DNA from: Hyphomicrobium sp. LHD-15
Lineage (GTDB): Bacteria; Pseudomonadota; Alphaproteobacteria; Rhizobiales; Hyphomicrobiaceae
Length of the DNA: 64,000 bases
NCBI RefSeq assembly: GCF_031157355.1
Contig: NZ_JAVIFT010000002.1
Location: 606,501 to 670,500 of the forward strand
Direction: 5' to 3'
The notes under the pieces: model-generated
Told to the model about the DNA's origin: nothing
The model's database searches: none
The model's input: the letters and a program-made list of their open reading frames with translations, nothing else
Translations under genes and position numbers: made by a program
Shown here: in pieces, positions 36,694-45,359 of the stretch
Numbering within the stretch: position 1 is the first letter of the stretch
Layout of the letters: every line of letters starts with the position of its first letter

Positions 36694-38544
36694 ATGACAT
36701 CAGCCGACCCCAAACGCTCCCGCCAGCCTGCCGACAAGAACACGATGCGCGCGGGGCTCGAGGAAACGTTCGTCCTTCTCGACAACAGCTCCGGCCGGGG
36801 GGCGCCCTCTCTGCTGTTTACCGAGCCCACGGAGATCGTCTCGGCCGTCACGCCGGAAGAGGTTCCGGCTGCGCTCGCGCGCCTCGAAGCGGGAACGACG
36901 GCTGGGCTCTATGCGGCTGGCTTCTTCGCCTATGAGCTCGGGTACGTGCTGGAGCCCAAGATCCGCGATCTGCTTCCGGAAGGGCGGAACGTGCCGCTGT
37001 TGTGGTTCGGGCTTTATCGCGCCCCGCGCGAGATGAGCGAGCGCGAGGTCGATCATTGGCTTTCGACGCATACCCGCAGCGGTTCCTACCAGTTCACGTC
37101 GGTCGCGTGTGCCTGGGATGGGGCCGAGTACGAACAGCGCTTTTCGGCCGTCCAGGACAAGATCCGCGCCGGCGACATCTATCAGTTGAACCTCACTTTC
37201 AAGGCCCGGTTCCGCCTCGAGGGTTCGCCGCTCACCTTCTATCGCGACATGCGCCAGCGCCAGCGTGTGGCCTATGCGGGGATCGTCGATACGGGTGAGG
37301 TGACGGTGCTGTCCGCCAGCCCGGAGCTGTTCATCGAAAAGCACGGGCGTGTGGTGTCCACGCGGCCGATGAAGGGAACCGCGCCCAGGGCCGGAACGCC
37401 GGAAGCGGACGCGGATCAGCGCCGCGTGCTTTCGAGCGACGTCAAGCAGCGCGCCGAAAACCTCATGATCGTCGATCTGATGCGCAATGATCTCGGTCGT
37501 ATCGCCGAGGTCGGCAGCGTCAGCGTCACGGATCTATTCACGGTCGAGACCTATCGCACCTTGCATCAGCTGACTTCGGGCGTGAAGGCGACGCTCAAGA
37601 AGGAGGTCGGTCTTGCTGATCTCGTGCGCGCGATCTTTCCGCCGGGCTCCGTGATCGGTGCGCCGAAGATCCGCGCGATGGAACTGATCCGGGACTACGA
37701 AACCGAGCCGCGCGGCGTTTATTGCGGTGCGATCGGCCACATCAGCCCAAAAGGCGAAGCGCTGTTCAACGTGGCTATTCGCACGCCGGTCATCTTCCGC
37801 GACGGGCGTGGCGAGATGGGGATCGGATCGGGCGTGGTGTACGATTCCGTGGGTGCGAAGGAATACGCCGAGTGCCTGCTCAAGATGAAGTTCCTAACCG
37901 ATCCGCCGAAGAGCTTCGAACTGATCGAAACGCTGCTGCATGACGCCGGCTCCGGCTATTGGCTTCTTGAAAGGCACGTGAAGCGGCTCGAGGCTTCTGC
38001 CGCCTATTTCGGATACGCGTTCGACGAAAGCGCCGTTCGCGCGGCGCTGGCCGATGCCGTCAAGGGGCGTGCCGACGAACGCTTGAGGGTGCGCCTGCTC
38101 CTGGCCGAGGACGGCAAGCTCACGATCACGGTTACGGAGCAGCCGGCACAGAAGCCCGATGCCGTCATGCGCTACGTCATCTCGGAGACGCGGCTCGACA
38201 GCACGAACGCTTTCCTGTTCCACAAGACGACGCGGCGAGAACTCTACGATCGCGAGTGGCAGCACTATGCCGATACGAAGAAAGCCGACGAGGTGCTCTA
38301 TCTCAATGAGCGCGGGGAGCTGGCGGAAGGCAGCCGGACCAACATCTTCGTTGAGCGGGGCGGCAAGCTCGTCACGCCGCCGCTTTCGTCCGGGTTGCTA
38401 CCGGGGGTGCTTCGCAGCGAATTGCTCGCAAATGGCAAAGCCGTCGAAGCCGCGTTAACGCCCAACGATCTCAAGGGCGGCAATGTCGTCTATGTAGGAA
38501 ATTCGGTTCGGGGATTGGTGCGGGCCGAGCCGTTGGCCGGATAA
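36694..38544 (+). CDS. pabBC: aminodeoxychorismate synthase component I fused to aminodeoxychorismate lyase
   Basis: A 616-residue fusion for p-aminobenzoate synthesis in the folate pathway. Residues about 1-370 are PabB: RAGDIYQLNLTFKARFRLEG, STRPMKGTAPRAGTPEADA, NLMIVDLMRNDLGRI and the chorismate-binding block PPGSVIGAPKIRAMELI. The rest (from about residue 410) is a fold type IV PLP enzyme, PabC: GYWLLERHVKRLEASAAYFG, HKTTRRELYDRE with the PLP Lys, NERGELAEGSRTNIFV and the end SGLLPGVLRSELL. The PabB half makes 4-amino-4-deoxychorismate and the PabC half releases pyruvate. Such fusions are common in bacteria. The start is uncertain: ATGs at 36625, 36694 and 36745 are in frame. Glutamine amidotransferase PabA is not nearby. 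Confidence 0.9.
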   Translation: MTSADPKRSRQPADKNTMRAGLEETFVLLDNSSGRGAPSLLFTEPTEIVSAVTPEEVPAALARLEAGTTAGLYAAGFFAYELGYVLEPKIRDLLPEGRNVPLLWFGLYRAPREMSEREVDHWLSTHTRSGSYQFTSVACAWDGAEYEQRFSAVQDKIRAGDIYQLNLTFKARFRLEGSPLTFYRDMRQRQRVAYAGIVDTGEVTVLSASPELFIEKHGRVVSTRPMKGTAPRAGTPEADADQRRVLSSDVKQRAENLMIVDLMRNDLGRIAEVGSVSVTDLFTVETYRTLHQLTSGVKATLKKEVGLADLVRAIFPPGSVIGAPKIRAMELIRDYETEPRGVYCGAIGHISPKGEALFNVAIRTPVIFRDGRGEMGIGSGVVYDSVGAKEYAECLLKMKFLTDPPKSFELIETLLHDAGSGYWLLERHVKRLEASAAYFGYAFDESAVRAALADAVKGRADERLRVRLLLAEDGKLTITVTEQPAQKPDAVMRYVISETRLDSTNAFLFHKTTRRELYDREWQHYADTKKADEVLYLNERGELAEGSRTNIFVERGGKLVTPPLSSGLLPGVLRSELLANGKAVEAALTPNDLKGGNVVYVGNSVRGLVRAEPLAG

Positions 38545-38693
38545 GCCCTTCTCAGTAGGCCACTGGCTTCTAAAGCACTTGCTCGTGTCGGGTCGGCGGG
38601 ACGCGAAGCGATCAGGATATGGTGAAGGCGATTTAAAGGCTTGGTTGCGTCCAGGCCAAGGCCTCGGACGCATTGGCTCGCTCGTTGCGACAG

Positions 38694-38900
38694 TTAATTG
38701 GAACTGTTCTGAGCGGCGTCTTCAGCGGGCGAAATCGCGGCTGTTTCCGAGCCATGGCCGTGAAGTGCGGCCACAACAAACACTAGGGCAGCAAGCGTCA
38801 GGACGACGGCCAACGTGATTTCACGTACGGACCGGCGCGCTCGCTCGGCGAAGGGGCCAGACTGGAGTTTTCTGATCATCATGAGCGCCAATTTGTGCAT
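38694..38900 (-). CDS. small single-pass membrane protein
   Basis: A 68-residue open frame with a basic N-terminal half (IRKLQSGPFAERARRSVRE), one membrane helix (ITLAVVLTLAALVFVVAAL) and a short acidic Ser/Ala/Asn tail, consistent with an inner-membrane protein with the N-terminus inside. Three in-frame ATGs cluster at the start, and none has a clear ribosome site. No family is recognised. It is the only candidate in the stretch between pabBC and the next small gene. Confidence 0.4.
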   Translation of the reverse strand: MHKLALMMIRKLQSGPFAERARRSVREITLAVVLTLAALVFVVAALHGHGSETAAISPAEDAAQNSSN

Positions 38901-39047
38901 TCAAACACGACAGATCCAGAGTTTCGAACGCCGCGCGACAGAAGGGCACAGCGATTGGGTGCAAGCCTTTTACGTTTGCTGCGTTGAACCCCGGATCGGG
39001 CAGCCATCCCCCCGGAACGGCAAAGCCCGTCACGCTCGAAGGCCGCC

Positions 39048-39224
39048 TCACAGACCGCGCATGATGCAGCCGAACACGAGTACGAACTGAGCCAGCAGAA
39101 TAACCCAGAATTCTTGACCCGTAATGTATGGAATTGTCGCGCCGAAGACGTATGTGACCAGTGCGAGCACTGTGAGGATGACTGACAACATAAACGTAAG
39201 GATGCCAGGGGCTTTCAGTGCCAT
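39048..39224 (-). CDS. small two-helix membrane protein
   Basis: A 58-residue protein with two hydrophobic helices (LTFMLSVILTVLALVTYVFG and FWVILLAQFVLVFGCIMRGL) joined by the short loop ATIPYITGQE. The ATG is supported by GGGAG 11 bases upstream, which decides it over a codon 21 residues earlier. Similar short proteins occur in Hyphomicrobiales, with unknown function; this last point is recollection and not tested. It is divergent from the repeat protein gene. Confidence 0.65.
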   Translation of the reverse strand: MALKAPGILTFMLSVILTVLALVTYVFGATIPYITGQEFWVILLAQFVLVFGCIMRGL

Positions 39225-39559
39225 TGGTCGCGCTCTCCCTCGAGGCTTTGTTTCTATGGACACTTCGACAGATGCGTTTGCGCGCAATCCTGTTCGACTC
39301 GCCCAACTGCCGGCTTATAGCAGGCAGCCCCGTAGTCTGACACGAGCAGGGCGGCAACACCCCGCGGCGACATGGCGCGGGGGCGAGATCGAATCTCGCC
39401 TTTGATCGCAGGCTGTGCTATTATCATATTGATTTTTATGCAATTTGTTGCCTGCTTTATTGACGTGCTTCGCGATGAACCGTTACCGCTCGTGTGCGTT
39501 TCGTGGTGGAGTACTCGTTATCGCCTGGTCCCGGATCAGCAGACCGAGATGGAGACGAG
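39225..39559. other. divergent intergenic region of the small membrane and repeat proteins
   Basis: A 335-base stretch with a hairpin at 39382-39400 and an AT-rich part around 39415-39460 (TGCTATTATCATATTG) that could be the promoter of the repeat protein gene. Confidence 0.45.
39382..39400. promoter_or_regulatory. 8-bp inverted repeat, operator or hairpin
   Basis: GGCGAGAT and ATCTCGCC are separated by CGA. It lies 160 bases before the repeat protein start and directly before an AT-rich segment, so it could be an operator next to the promoter. Confidence 0.3.
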
Positions 39560-40720
39560 ATGCTGCGTACCTGCGTATTGGCTTTCGTCACGGCGCTCTT
39601 GGCGTTTCCGGCAGGAGCGCTCGCCTATAGCGACGACGTGCGGAAAAATTGCCGTTCCGACTATCTGACGCATTGCAGTCAGCATCAGCTGGGCAGCGAG
39701 GGGCTATCTGCTTGCATGCGCAATGTCGGGCCCAATCTGCAGCCGGCCTGTATCGATGCGCTGGTGAAGTCCGGTGCAGCTTCGGGCGCGAAGTCCGCTT
39801 CGCCGGTGCCTGCCAGCGCTGGGCCGATCAACAAGCCGCTCAAGGGTGAGCCGGGTACGTTGACCGCTCAGGGCTCTAAGCAGACAGCGAAGTCAAAGCA
39901 GGCCGCAACGCCGGAGCAGACCGCGAAGGCGAAGAAGGTGGTGAAGGTTAGCCAGCCTGGGACGTCGCAGCAGGCGGTGGTGCCAAAGCAGACGTTAAAG
40001 TCGAAACAGGTGGTGAAAGCGACCCAGGCAGGGACGTTGCAGCAGGTTCCGACGCAGAAGAACGCTACGAAGCAGGCCGCGAAGGCCAAGCAGGTGGTCA
40101 AGGTCAGTCAGCCGGGAACGTCTCAGCAGGCTGTCGTGCCGAAGCAGGCCACGAAGACGAAGCAGGTGGTGAAGGCCGGCCAGACGGGCACGTCCCAACA
40201 GGCTGCGGTGCCGAAGCAAACCGCGAAGGCCAAGCAGGTGGTGAAGGCCAGCCAGACAGGCACGTCCCAGCAGGCTGTGGTGCCGAAGCAGGCCACGAAG
40301 GCGAAGCAGGTGGTGAAGGCCGGCCAGATGGGCACGTCCCAACAGGCTGCGGTGCCGAAGCAAACCGCGAAGGCCAAGCAGGTGGTCAAGGTCAGTCAGC
40401 CGGGAACGTCTCAGCAGGCGGCTGTGCCGAAGCAAACCGCGAAGGCGAAGCAGGTGGTGAAGGCTAGCCAGACGGGGACGGCTCAGCAGGCTGTGGTGCC
40501 GAAGCAGGCCACGAAGTCGAAGCAAGTGGTGAAGGCCAGCCAGACGGGAACGTCTCAGCAAGCTGCCACACAGAAGAAAGCTACGAAGCAGACCGTCAAG
40601 GCGAACGCATCTGGTGTTGCCAAGCAAACGGCGAAGACGGGCCAAGGCGGCAAGCCGAAAAAGGCTGCTGCCTTGAAGCACACGACCAAGGCAAATGCCG
40701 ATTCCGCCGCGAACAATTAG
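39560..40720 (+). CDS. secreted Cys-rich/Lys-Gln-rich tandem repeat protein
   Basis: A 386-residue exported protein. A signal peptide (MLRTCVLAFVTALLAFPAGA, cut near ALA-YS) is followed by a short cysteine module CRSDYLTHCS...ACMRNV...ACIDAL with four cysteines, of the type seen in many alphaproteobacterial secreted proteins. From residue 119 nine tandem units of 24 residues (one of 28) follow, each like KQTAKAKQVVKASQTGTSQQ followed by AVVP. The repeats are strongly basic, without aromatic residues, and end in a Lys/Ala tail. The function is unknown; binding to anionic polymers such as DNA, teichoic-like or capsular material is a guess. GGAG precedes the ATG. The array is recent in part (see repeat feature). 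Confidence 0.8.
   Translation: MLRTCVLAFVTALLAFPAGALAYSDDVRKNCRSDYLTHCSQHQLGSEGLSACMRNVGPNLQPACIDALVKSGAASGAKSASPVPASAGPINKPLKGEPGTLTAQGSKQTAKSKQAATPEQTAKAKKVVKVSQPGTSQQAVVPKQTLKSKQVVKATQAGTLQQVPTQKNATKQAAKAKQVVKVSQPGTSQQAVVPKQATKTKQVVKAGQTGTSQQAAVPKQTAKAKQVVKASQTGTSQQAVVPKQATKAKQVVKAGQMGTSQQAAVPKQTAKAKQVVKVSQPGTSQQAAVPKQTAKAKQVVKASQTGTAQQAVVPKQATKSKQVVKASQTGTSQQAATQKKATKQTVKANASGVAKQTAKTGQGGKPKKAAALKHTTKANADSAANN
39914..40573 (+). repeat. nine tandem 72-bp coding repeats (one 84 bp)
   Basis: Units start at 39914, 39986, 40058 (84 bases), 40142, 40214, 40286, 40358, 40430 and 40502. Units at 40142 and 40286 agree at nearly every base, including synonymous positions, and the following units at 40214 and 40358 do so in their first half, so a 144-bp pair was duplicated recently. 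All unit lengths are multiples of three and the frame is kept throughout. Confidence 0.9.
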
Positions 40721-40750
40721 AAATTCGCTGCCCTGAAACCGCAGGCGGCA

Positions 40751-43264
40751 TCAGGTTCCGCGCGGCTTGGCCCGGCTTGTCGGCGCCGCATTGGCGGGAT
40801 CATCGGGCCAGGGGTGACGCGGATAGCGCCCCTTCATTTCAGCCTTCACCGCCGCCCACGATCCGCTCCAGAACCCCGGCAGGTCGCGCGTAATCTGAAT
40901 CGGGCGATGGGCCGGCGACAACAGGTGCAAGGTCAGCGGTAGCCGGCCGCCGGCGATGGCCGGGTGTGCTTTGAGACCAAACAGCTCCTGGACGCGGATA
41001 TGCAAGGCTGGTGCGCCGGCGCCTTCGTATTCGATGGCGTGACGGTTTCCGGTCGGCGCTTCGAAATGAGTTGGCGCCTCCTCGTCGAGGCGGCGCTTCA
41101 GAGCCCAGGGGATCAGCGCGTCCAACGCTTGACCCAGGTCGTCGGCTGCGACATCTGCGAGGCGGGTTTTTCCCGAGAGATAAGGGCCGAGCCATTCCGG
41201 CAGTGTGGCGGTGAGGGTTGCGTCCGTCAGGTCGGGCCAATCGTCTTCACCGGCTGCGCGGAGGAATGCGATGCGGTCGCGGAGCTGAAGCTGCGCTTTG
41301 CTCCAGGGCAGGCGCGCTGCACCGAGAGATGCGAGACCGGCAGCGAGTGCGGCTTCGACTTCGGGGCTTTGCTCGGCAGGCCGCGGCTCGCTCGCGAGCT
41401 CGATGGCGTCGAGACGGCGGACGCGGCGGGCACGCACGGCAGCAGCTTCCCGATCGAACGTGATCTCGTCGCGGGCGGCGATGCGGTGTCCGGCAAAGCT
41501 CAGGATGTCCGCTTCGCTGGTTTCGACGGCGAGCAGAATGCGTGTCGCGGCGGCCGTCCCCTGCATTTCGCCAACGACCAGGAAGGGCGCGCGGGCCAAC
41601 GCGTCGGCAGCGTCTAGGATTGCGCCGCGCCCGTTGGCGAGGAGGAACTGGCCGCGTGCGCCGCGGGCCTTGGCGATGCGGTCAGGATAGGCGAGGGCGA
41701 GGAGAGCGGCGGTCGAGTGTTCGCCCCCATCGGTTTTGGTCTTGCCGTCTCGTTGGCGATCTCCGCGAGACGTTCGGGCCCAGCCTTCGGCGAGACGGCG
41801 CATCTCGGTGGCGCGGTGGGAGCGGTCGCGGCGGAAGTTATCCAGACGATGATCGAGCGATGTATCGTTTCCGCCGAGGCCGCGCTCGACGAGAAGGGCC
41901 GCGATATCGGCTGCTCGCGCTTCGGTTCCCACTTTCGCGGATGCGATCAGCATGGCCGCGAGGCGCGGCGGCAAAGGAAGCGCGCGGAGGGCACGGCCGG
42001 TTTCCGTCATTCGTCCGGAAGCATCCAGCGCGCCGAGCGTTTCGAGTTCCTCGTGAGCAGCTTCGATTGCGGCGGGTGTCGGTGGGTCCAGCCAGGCGAG
42101 CGTACGCGGGTCGGTGACGCCCCATTCGGCGCAATCGAGCAAAAGGGGGGCGAGATCGGCTGAGCGGATCTCCGGCTCGCCGAACGCCGGCAGGCTCGAA
42201 GTTTCGGCTTCGTCCCAGAGGCGATAGCAGACGCCGGGCTCGGTGCGGCCGGCGCGTCCGCGGCGCTGATCGGCGGAGGCGCGGGAGACGCGGACGGTTT
42301 GGAGGCGGGTGACACCAACATCAGGGTCGAAGCGAGGAACGCGGGCAGTGCCGCAGTCGACGACGACGCGAACGCCTTCGATGGTGAGTGAGGTTTCGGC
42401 AATCGACGTTGCGAGCACGACCTTGCGTTTGCCCGGTGGGGCGGGCTCGATGGCCTGATCCTGCTCGCGCCGGTCGAGCGCGCCGTAGAGTGGCGCCAGG
42501 ATGGTGGTGGCGGGATCTATCCGTTCGCGCAAGCGCTCCTCGGTGCGGTGGATTTCGCCTTGCCCCGGCAGAAACGCCAGGATGGAACCGCCTTCGGCCC
42601 GCAACGCGCGGTCAATGGCGTCGGCCATGCGATCTTCGAGACGCAATGCGGGGTTCTTACCGACGTAACGGGTCTCGACTGGAAACGAGCGGCCCGCGCT
42701 TTCGATGATGGGGGCGTTGTCGAGAAGCTCCGCAACGCGATCGCCCGCGAGCGTTGCCGACATGACGAGGAGCCGCAAATCGGTGCGCAGGCTTTTCTGC
42801 GCGTCGAGGGCGAGCGCGAGTCCGAGATCGGCGTCGAGCGAGCGTTCGTGGAATTCGTCGAACAGCACGGCGCCGATGCCTTCGAGCGTCGGATCGTCGA
42901 GGATCATGCGCGTGAAGACGCCCTCGGTCAGAACCTCGATGCGGGTTTTGCGCGAAACGCGGGTTTCCAGGCGAGCGCGCAGTCCGACGGATTCGCCGAC
43001 CTCTTCGCCGAGGGAGGCGGCCATCCGGCGTGCGGCGCCGCGAGCGGCCAGGCGGCGCGGCTCGAGAACGAGGATCTTGCGGCCTTCCAGCCAAGAAGCG
43101 CCGTCGAGCGCGAGCGGAACACGCGTTGTCTTGCCGGCGCCGGGTGGGGCGATCAGAACGGCTTTGGCACCGTTTTCTAGCGCAGCGGCAAGCGGTTCCA
43201 GCACTTCGTCGATCGGAAGCGGCGGCGCGAATCGCTTTGCAAACGGTGGGGCTGGTTTCGTCAT
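40751..43264 (-). CDS. hrpB: ATP-dependent helicase HrpB
   Basis: An 837-residue DEAH-box helicase of the HrpB family. Walker A is APPGAGKTTRVPL (about residue 45), the box-II motif is DEFHERS, motif III is SATLAG, and motif VI is QRRGRAGRTEPG. The HA2/HrpB C-terminal regions follow, with the family-specific end PVAHRPIQITRDLPGFW-like block (here SPAHRPIQITRDLPGFW). Its role in the cell is not settled; RNA metabolism is assumed. The start MTKPAPPFAKRF was chosen because the upstream extension lacks homology-like character. It is convergent with the repeat protein gene. Confidence 0.9.
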   Translation of the reverse strand: MTKPAPPFAKRFAPPLPIDEVLEPLAAALENGAKAVLIAPPGAGKTTRVPLALDGASWLEGRKILVLEPRRLAARGAARRMAASLGEEVGESVGLRARLETRVSRKTRIEVLTEGVFTRMILDDPTLEGIGAVLFDEFHERSLDADLGLALALDAQKSLRTDLRLLVMSATLAGDRVAELLDNAPIIESAGRSFPVETRYVGKNPALRLEDRMADAIDRALRAEGGSILAFLPGQGEIHRTEERLRERIDPATTILAPLYGALDRREQDQAIEPAPPGKRKVVLATSIAETSLTIEGVRVVVDCGTARVPRFDPDVGVTRLQTVRVSRASADQRRGRAGRTEPGVCYRLWDEAETSSLPAFGEPEIRSADLAPLLLDCAEWGVTDPRTLAWLDPPTPAAIEAAHEELETLGALDASGRMTETGRALRALPLPPRLAAMLIASAKVGTEARAADIAALLVERGLGGNDTSLDHRLDNFRRDRSHRATEMRRLAEGWARTSRGDRQRDGKTKTDGGEHSTAALLALAYPDRIAKARGARGQFLLANGRGAILDAADALARAPFLVVGEMQGTAAATRILLAVETSEADILSFAGHRIAARDEITFDREAAAVRARRVRRLDAIELASEPRPAEQSPEVEAALAAGLASLGAARLPWSKAQLQLRDRIAFLRAAGEDDWPDLTDATLTATLPEWLGPYLSGKTRLADVAADDLGQALDALIPWALKRRLDEEAPTHFEAPTGNRHAIEYEGAGAPALHIRVQELFGLKAHPAIAGGRLPLTLHLLSPAHRPIQITRDLPGFWSGSWAAVKAEMKGRYPRHPWPDDPANAAPTSRAKPRGT

Positions 43265-43423
43265 CGTGGCGGGCTTAGCACGCTCTATCCCGGATAAAGA
43301 AGGGGGCATGCTGCTTCGCCTTTACAACATCACGGTGCTGGCCGATACGGGGTGCTCGGATGGCGCGCCTTCCGCTCTGTATTGTGGAGCGGATATGCCG
43401 TGATGCGGGACAAAGGAAACAAC

Positions 43424-43936
43424 ATGCATCGCTTCGCATACTTTCTGGCCCTGCTGATGCTGGCGGGCTTCGGAAGCCTCGCAACGTCGCGTCCTGCGCT
43501 TGCGACCGAGCTCGACGGATTCTGGATGGATTCGCACGGCGAAGTGGTGCTGGAGGTAGGGCCGTGCGGGGACGGCATGTGCGCCAAGGTCGTGTGGCTG
43601 CGGCTGCCGTATGGGCCCGATCGTCTTCCGCTCAAGGACTACCGCAATCCCGATAGCCAGCGGCAGAACCGGCAGGTGTGCGGCTTGCGTGTCATCGAAG
43701 GCTTCACGAAGCAGCCGGACGGCACTTGGGGCGGCGGCGACGTCTACGTTCCCGATCTCGGCATGAGCTTCAAAGGCTACGCCACGGTCTTGAGCCCGAC
43801 GCAGATCGACGTGCGGGGCTACGTGCTGCTGCCGCTGTTCGGCTCGTCGGAAGTGTGGAGCAAGGTGGCAAAGCCCGCCTACCACTGCGAGAAGGACGGC
43901 GTGCCGCCCGCGCCGGATCGGCCGAAGGCGCCTTAA
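43424..43936 (+). CDS. DUF2147 domain secreted protein
   Basis: A 170-residue protein with a signal peptide (MHRFAYFLALLMLAGFGSLA, cut near ALA) and a DUF2147 domain: LDGFWMDSHGEVVLEVGPCG, VVWLRLPYG, a CGL motif after the Gln/Asn loop, and GGGDVYVPDLGMSFKGYATV. The domain has a lipocalin-like beta-barrel character and three or four cysteines that may form disulfides. Function is unknown; it acts in the periplasm. The ATG follows AAAGGAAA. Two strong hairpins follow it. Confidence 0.8.
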   Translation: MHRFAYFLALLMLAGFGSLATSRPALATELDGFWMDSHGEVVLEVGPCGDGMCAKVVWLRLPYGPDRLPLKDYRNPDSQRQNRQVCGLRVIEGFTKQPDGTWGGGDVYVPDLGMSFKGYATVLSPTQIDVRGYVLLPLFGSSEVWSKVAKPAYHCEKDGVPPAPDRPKAP

Positions 43937-43962
43937 GGCGGCCCTTCCTTTAGCGCGCGTGG

Positions 43963-43982
43963 ACCCCGGCCTTCGCCGGGGT
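43963..43982. repeat. palindromic GC-rich element
   Basis: ACCCCGGC and GCCGGGGT form a perfect 8-bp stem with a CTTC loop. The sequence around it (GGACCCCGGCCTTCGCCGGG) matches a dispersed palindrome that I recall as very common in Hyphomicrobiales and other alphaproteobacterial genomes. Confidence 0.6.
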
Positions 43983-44021
43983 GACGTTTGCGGGTGAACA
44001 GTCGAGACCCACCATATGGAC

Positions 44022-44047
44022 AACACCCCGACGCAGGTCGGGGTGTT
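44022..44047. terminator. strong hairpin between convergent genes
   Basis: AACACCCCGAC (44022-44032) and GTCGGGGTGTT (44037-44047) pair perfectly over 11 bp with a 4-base loop. It lies 26 bases from the cfa stop and probably stops transcription from both sides, although no T-tract follows. Confidence 0.6.
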
Positions 44048-44073
44048 AAGGCGTGTCACCCTTTCACGACGTT

Positions 44074-45321
44074 CTAGCCGTTCGGAAAGATGCCCTTTCC
44101 GGGCTCGAGCTGAAGGAAGGCGCGCTGGGTGTCGGTGATGTAGTCGCGCACGATCGGCACGGCATCGCGCTTCTTCGCAAGCTGCATGTGGAAGACGAGC
44201 TGGCTGCCGGTGCGGAACATCATTTCACAGCTGATCAGGTAGAACTCCCACATCCTGCAGAAGCGCTCGTCGTACATCTCCGCAACCTTGGCGCGGTTCG
44301 CTTCGAAGCGGCTGACCCAGTGCGCGAGCGTCTTGGCATAGTGCACGCGCAGGAATTCGAGATCCGTCACCCACAGGCTGTTCTGCTCGACTGCGGTGAA
44401 CACTTCCGAGAGCGCGGGCGAATAGGCGCCGGGGAAGATGTACTTCCGGAGCCAGGGGCTAGCGGTGCCGGGCGGGCTCATGTGTCCGATGGAATGCAAA
44501 AGCATGACGCCGGTGTCGGTCAAAAGCTCGTTCACCTTGGCGAAATATTCGCCGTAGTGATGGACGCCGACGTGCTCGAACATGCCGACCGAGACGATGC
44601 GGTCGAAGCGTTCGGTCAGGTCGCGGTAATCGCGAAGCTCGAAGCGGACACGATCGGCAAGGCCGAGGTTCTTGGCTTTTTCGTTGGCGAGCTTGCACTG
44701 CTCCTTCGAGAGCGTGACGCCGACGACCTGTACGTCCGCCATGCGCCCGAGATAGAGCGCCATGTCACCCCAACCGCACCCGATGTCGAGCACCTTCTGC
44801 CCGGGCTTCAGATCGAGCTTGGAGGCGATCAGGCGCAGCTTGTTCTGCTGGGCTTCTTCCAGCGTGTTGTCGTCGTTGGTGAAGTAGGCGCAGGAGTACT
44901 GCATGCCGCGATCAAGGAAGAGGCGGTAGAAGTCGTTACCGATGTCGTAGTGGTGGGCGACGTTCTTCTGCGCCTTGCCGATCGGGTTTGCCTGCTGAAA
45001 GCGCTTGAGGCCGCGAGAAACGGTGCGCAGAACCTTCTGCAGCGGATAGGAGCCGAGTGACAGGCGGTTCACCGAGAACAGGGTCAGGAAGTCGCGGAGC
45101 GTCGAGTTCTCGAAGCTCATGCGGCCGTCCATATAGGCTTCGCCGGCGGCGAGCTCCGGATTGAAGAACAGGCTGCGGTAGAGCGTCGGATCGGTGAGAC
45201 GCATGGTGACGTCGGGACCGGGAGCCCGGCCGCCGAAAATATGTGTGCGGCCTTCCGCGTCGATGACCTTCAAGGTGCCGACGCGAATGAACGACTTCAG
45301 CATGTGTGAAAGCGGAAACAT
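44074..45321 (-). CDS. cfa: cyclopropane-fatty-acyl-phospholipid synthase
   Basis: A 415-residue SAM-dependent enzyme that adds a methylene group across double bonds of membrane phospholipid acyl chains, usually in stationary phase or acid stress. After an N-terminal domain (GTLKVIDAEGRTHIFG, GEAYMDGRMSFENSTLRDFL), the SAM site VLDIGCGWGDMALYLG is near residue 193 and SIGMFEHVG-type VSVGMFEHVGVHHYGEYF follows; HHYDIGNDFYRLFLD and the late block FEANRAKVAEMYDERFCRMW are typical of Cfa. The start is favoured by GAGG just upstream. It is 38 bases downstream of rpe on the same strand. Confidence 0.9.
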   Translation of the reverse strand: MFPLSHMLKSFIRVGTLKVIDAEGRTHIFGGRAPGPDVTMRLTDPTLYRSLFFNPELAAGEAYMDGRMSFENSTLRDFLTLFSVNRLSLGSYPLQKVLRTVSRGLKRFQQANPIGKAQKNVAHHYDIGNDFYRLFLDRGMQYSCAYFTNDDNTLEEAQQNKLRLIASKLDLKPGQKVLDIGCGWGDMALYLGRMADVQVVGVTLSKEQCKLANEKAKNLGLADRVRFELRDYRDLTERFDRIVSVGMFEHVGVHHYGEYFAKVNELLTDTGVMLLHSIGHMSPPGTASPWLRKYIFPGAYSPALSEVFTAVEQNSLWVTDLEFLRVHYAKTLAHWVSRFEANRAKVAEMYDERFCRMWEFYLISCEMMFRTGSQLVFHMQLAKKRDAVPIVRDYITDTQRAFLQLEPGKGIFPNG

Positions 45322-45359
45322 GTGACCTCGTTGGATTGAGGGGCCGAGCAAATCGCTCT

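Noticed and set aside
39914-40573. Regular repeats looked like a CRISPR array
   Set aside because: Units are contiguous coding repeats of 72 bases in frame without unique spacers.
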